This document shows, piece by piece, positions 32,997-34,680 of a stretch of 34,680 nt of DNA. Both the position numbers and the translations under genes were made by a program. The DNA is from an uncultured Bacteroidia bacterium (GTDB lineage: Bacteria > Bacteroidota > Bacteroidia > Bacteroidales > UBA932): assembly GCA_902789245.1 (NCBI GenBank), contig CADAND010000018.1:1-34680 (forward strand), given 5' to 3'. The notes beneath the pieces were generated by a model, which ran no database searches, was not told the origin of the DNA, and saw nothing but the letters and a program-made list of their open reading frames with translations. Numbering within the stretch: the stretch's first letter is position 1; each line of letters opens with the position of its first letter.

Positions 32997-33383
32997 CTAT
33001 AAGATTTCCTTCTTCACCAGTACCATCTTGTCTCCCTGTTTGCGGTAATGGAAACGGATGCTATCGGTGACTATATCTTCGCTATGCTTGTAGAGGATGT
33101 GAGTGCTATCCGTTACTTGGAACGCACCATCGGATTGGAGCCGATACTTGAGAACATCACCACCATCCCAGTCTCCATCGCGGAAGACCGTTATCGACTT
33201 CTCGCTGCGGTTGAATTCCGTCACCTCATCGATGTTCCAGTCGAAAGGCTCATCTTCCCTTTCCGTTCCATCTAATTCAAACACCCGGAAAGCAGTGCGT
33301 CCATGATATCCTTGCGTGTAAGCTGCGTAAACCAGTTCATCCTTCCCATCAAAATCGACATTAAAAAGGCCGAAAGTTCCGTG
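32997..33383 (-). pseudogene. 3' fragment of a gene, 5' end lost (FG-GAP-like C-terminal part)
   Basis: Read on the minus strand, an open frame of about 128 codons runs from a stop at 33384-33386 to TAG at 32997. It opens with HGTFGLFNVDFDGKDELVYA with no ATG; the first possible start is GTG at 33284, which would drop the conserved-looking DFDGKDEL segment. The content (Asp/Gly-rich NVDFDGKDE, a later DGDWDGGD) recalls calcium-binding FG-GAP/VCBS-like proteins, but I cannot name the family firmly. The break lies exactly next to the insertion-sequence remnant at 33384 onward, so the insertion probably cut the gene and the other part was lost. Confidence 0.6.
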
Positions 33384-33438
33384 TTAAGAATTGAAAGGAA
33401 GTGTGTACCTTTATGTGTTGAACCAAAGGTATACAAAT

Positions 33439-33675
33439 ATGTCATTAGAAGTCTACAAAGAAGTGATTCGGATGGTCCTTCCGAATGCGCTTTGGATTAC
33501 TTTGCTCTGGTGGATGTGAAGACCCGTGCGATTTCCGCCAATGAGCGGTTGGGTCTTGAGAGCGGCGAGGTTATCTTTTATCTGGATGAGTTGGATGACT
33601 TTCGCGGTAAGGAAGAAGGGCATACATACCGTCCCAATGGGTTTTATGAGGCGTCCAGGGTAAAATACATCTCTT
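33439..33675 (+). pseudogene. Decayed N-terminal region of an ISAon1-type transposase
   Basis: ATG at 33439 opens MSLEVYKEVIRMVLPNALW, which resembles the start of Bacteroidetes 'ISAon1 family transposase N-terminal region' proteins. The frame then stops at once (TLLWWM*). In the next frame the match continues as DYFALVDVKTRAIS, VIFYLDELDDF and PNGFYEASRVKYISLG, so one base is missing near 33490 (CTT-TGG-ATT instead of CTT-TGG-GAT). The catalytic second half of the transposase is not present. The later part of that frame has no resemblance to the family. It is a remnant with no likely activity. Confidence 0.65.
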
Positions 33676-33748
33676 TAGGCTACAGATTATCTACGCCTAA
33701 ACACATACTTTTCCTCATGAGCCGGGAAAAGGGTATTGTCGGAGGGAA

Positions 33749-33778
33749 AAGTAGCTCAAGGAGGGGCTACTTTTTTTG
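33749..33778 (+). terminator. Hairpin with T-run after the transposase remnant
   Basis: AAGTAGCTC, loop AAGGAG, GGGCTACTT followed by TTTTTTG. Confidence 0.7.
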
Positions 33779-33791
33779 TTTGTTCCGTGCC

Positions 33792-33867
33792 TCCATCAGT
33801 TGGGAGATAGGCATAATATCTGGACAACATCCATCAGTTGGGAGATAGGCATAATATCTGGACAACA
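33792..33867. repeat. Perfect tandem duplication of a 38-bp unit
   Basis: Two identical, adjacent 38-bp copies (33792-33829 and 33830-33867), each beginning TCCATCAGTTGGGAG and ending CTGGACAACA. It lies between the insertion-sequence remnant and the hsp20 terminator and has no coding role that I can see. Confidence 0.9.
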
Positions 33868-33902
33868 AAAAAGGACGTCTCCCTATGCGGGTGGCGTCCT
33901 TT
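33867..33902 (-). terminator. Terminator of hsp20
   Basis: On the minus strand AAAGGACG (33895-33902) and CGTCCTTT (33870-33877) pair around a GC-rich middle (CCACCC / AGGGAG), followed by a T-run. Confidence 0.75.
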
Positions 33903-33925
33903 ATCAATAGGAGATGTTTTTACCG

Positions 33926-34357
33926 TTACTGGACGGCAATCTGCTTGACTGTATCGGGCTGCTGGGCCTTCTCCTTCTTAGGGATATGGACGTTCAGCAC
34001 TCCATTTTCCACCTTGGCTTCGATCTTCTCGGTCTCGGCATCCTCCGGCAGCAGGAGCGTCTGCTGGAACTTCTCGTAGGAGAATTCACGGCGGAGGTAC
34101 TTGCCGTGTTTCTTGCCCTCCTTGTTCTCGGACTTCTTCTCCATCTCGATGAGCAGGTTATTGTCGGCGTCGATGTGGACCTTGAAGTCCTCTTTGGTGA
34201 GTCCCGGTGCGGCGAGTTCCACATCGTACTCTTTTTCGTTCTCAATCACATTGATGGCTGGAGCCGTGTAGGTCGTCCGTTCCATCCAGCTGTTGTCGAA
34301 AAAGTCATTGAAAATGTCCGGCAACCAGCTATCATGCGTTCTTCTTGCAGGTAACAT
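33926..34357 (-). CDS. Hsp20/alpha-crystallin small heat-shock protein
   Basis: This 143-residue ATP-independent chaperone holds unfolding proteins in soluble form. The short N-terminal arm (PDIFNDFFDNSW) is followed by the alpha-crystallin domain (about 33-130: APAINVIENEKEYDVELAAPGL, RREFSYEKFQQTLLLPED, and the signature VENGVLNVHIPK). The C-terminal tail is short and lacks a clear IxI motif (KQIAVQ is the nearest). Length is normal for Bacteroidetes. It has its own terminator (33867-33902). Its codon use is less GC-rich than the genes before 32,700. The 5' region holds a stem (34403-34441) but no obvious Shine-Dalgarno site. Heat-shock control is expected from the family, not seen. Confidence 0.94.
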   Translation of the reverse strand: MLPARRTHDSWLPDIFNDFFDNSWMERTTYTAPAINVIENEKEYDVELAAPGLTKEDFKVHIDADNNLLIEMEKKSENKEGKKHGKYLRREFSYEKFQQTLLLPEDAETEKIEAKVENGVLNVHIPKKEKAQQPDTVKQIAVQ

Positions 34358-34680
34358 AGTTCAAAAACTTTAAACGTCCCGGTTTGGAGGCCCTCCTGCG
34401 GACCCTTATTCCCGGAGTTCCTTATCGGAACCGCATAAGGGAATTGCAAACCTGGGACCAATGCCGGAAAAGTGGACAAAACGGCACGGGAGATGACAGA
34501 AAGTCCATTTTTGAGACAAAATGGCTAGCGAGTTTCTTCTACAACAGTCCCTGGATTCAACCTTATAGCACCTGTCTGGTTCCCACGAGTTTGCCGACTC
34601 CCTGATAAGACTTCTAGGATGTTCAAAGAATTCAAAACTATCGAGGACTAACGCTATTTGAAAGAATTGGATTTCGGTCC
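34358..34680. other. Unassigned region upstream of hsp20
   Basis: No convincing gene was found in these 323 bases. A stem (CCCTTAT 34403-34409 with ATAAGGG 34435-34441, and an inner GTTCC/GGAAC) lies in what would be the hsp20 leader. A weak minus-strand promoter-like CAGGTTTG lies near 34455. At 34619 a plus-strand frame starts MFKEFKTIED, meets TAA at 34649, and then continues RYLKELDFG to the window edge. This may be the broken start of a gene, but the remaining 29 bases are too few to judge. Confidence 0.4.

Noticed and set aside
33303-33848. A single intact 181-codon gene
   Set aside because: The first third (33303-33438) has no resemblance to anything and precedes the natural ATG at 33439. 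The frame contains only the second part of a frameshifted transposase remnant and then loses similarity.
33792-33867. CRISPR array
   Set aside because: Only two units, directly adjacent with no spacer, and no cas genes nearby.
34384-34605. A 73-codon plus-strand gene
   Set aside because: It runs through the stem-forming leader of hsp20, has no recognisable domain and has an unremarkable composition.

Overview
The window comes from a high-GC member of the order Bacteroidales, probably an uncultured gut or rumen lineage (Rikenellaceae or 'Cryptobacteroides'-like; this is inference). The signs are: Bacteroidetes-type promoters (TTTG, about 19 bases, then TAnnTTTG) before many genes and all four tRNAs; almost no Shine-Dalgarno sites; Bacteroidetes-restricted families (DUF4837, DUF6515, the HU-CCDC81 type, the DUF4922-SpoIID fusion, an ISAon1-type transposase remnant); and GC-rich codon use. 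It is mostly chromosomal housekeeping DNA, with a more AT-rich accessory strip after about 32,850.

Layout: (1) 1-3647, plus strand: the end of a secreted CE1-like esterase, the murein terminase MltG, and an exported tandem alpha/beta hydrolase whose second active site looks damaged. (2) 3683-4416: a palindromic repeat, tRNA-Pro, rpsT and tRNA-Glu, all RNA/ribosomal genes on the minus strand. (3) 8752-4440, minus: an envelope/isoprenoid operon of M23 peptidase, dxr, rseP and a DUF4837 lipoprotein. (4) 8776-11116, plus: ruvX, def, a DUF1295 membrane protein and luxS. (5) 11256-15156, plus: an unknown membrane-anchored protein, a phosphohexomutase, an M23-LysM peptidase and a Spy/CpxP-like protein. 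(6) 15236-19792, plus: an M48 protease, a GH3 glycosidase and an M28 peptidase. (7) 19856-23989, minus: tRNA-Leu, then the operon prfB, class I fumarase, serB. (8) 32622-24266, minus: seven tightly packed genes for an HU-like membrane protein, a Nudix hydrolase, a DUF4922-SpoIID fusion, an AmpG-like permease, a NamZ-type exo-muramidase, a DUF6515 protein and glutamate racemase. (9) 32775-34680: tRNA-Asn, then a truncated gene, a decayed insertion sequence, a 38-bp tandem duplication, hsp20 and an unassigned end.

The most interesting unit is region 8. It reads as a muropeptide salvage operon: NamZ trims MurNAc outside the inner membrane, AmpG imports the sugar or muropeptide, and MurI supplies D-glutamate. 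At its centre is a protein without a signal peptide that joins a GalT/HIT-like nucleotidyltransferase domain to a SpoIID (peptidoglycan-cleaving) domain, followed or preceded by a Nudix hydrolase. This suggests an undescribed intracellular step in cell-wall sugar recycling. Second in interest is a set of dispersed palindromic repeats. Two copies of one kind lie at gene 3' ends about 20 kb apart. Repeats of other kinds appear to have been inserted in frame into murI and into the linker of the HU-like protein.
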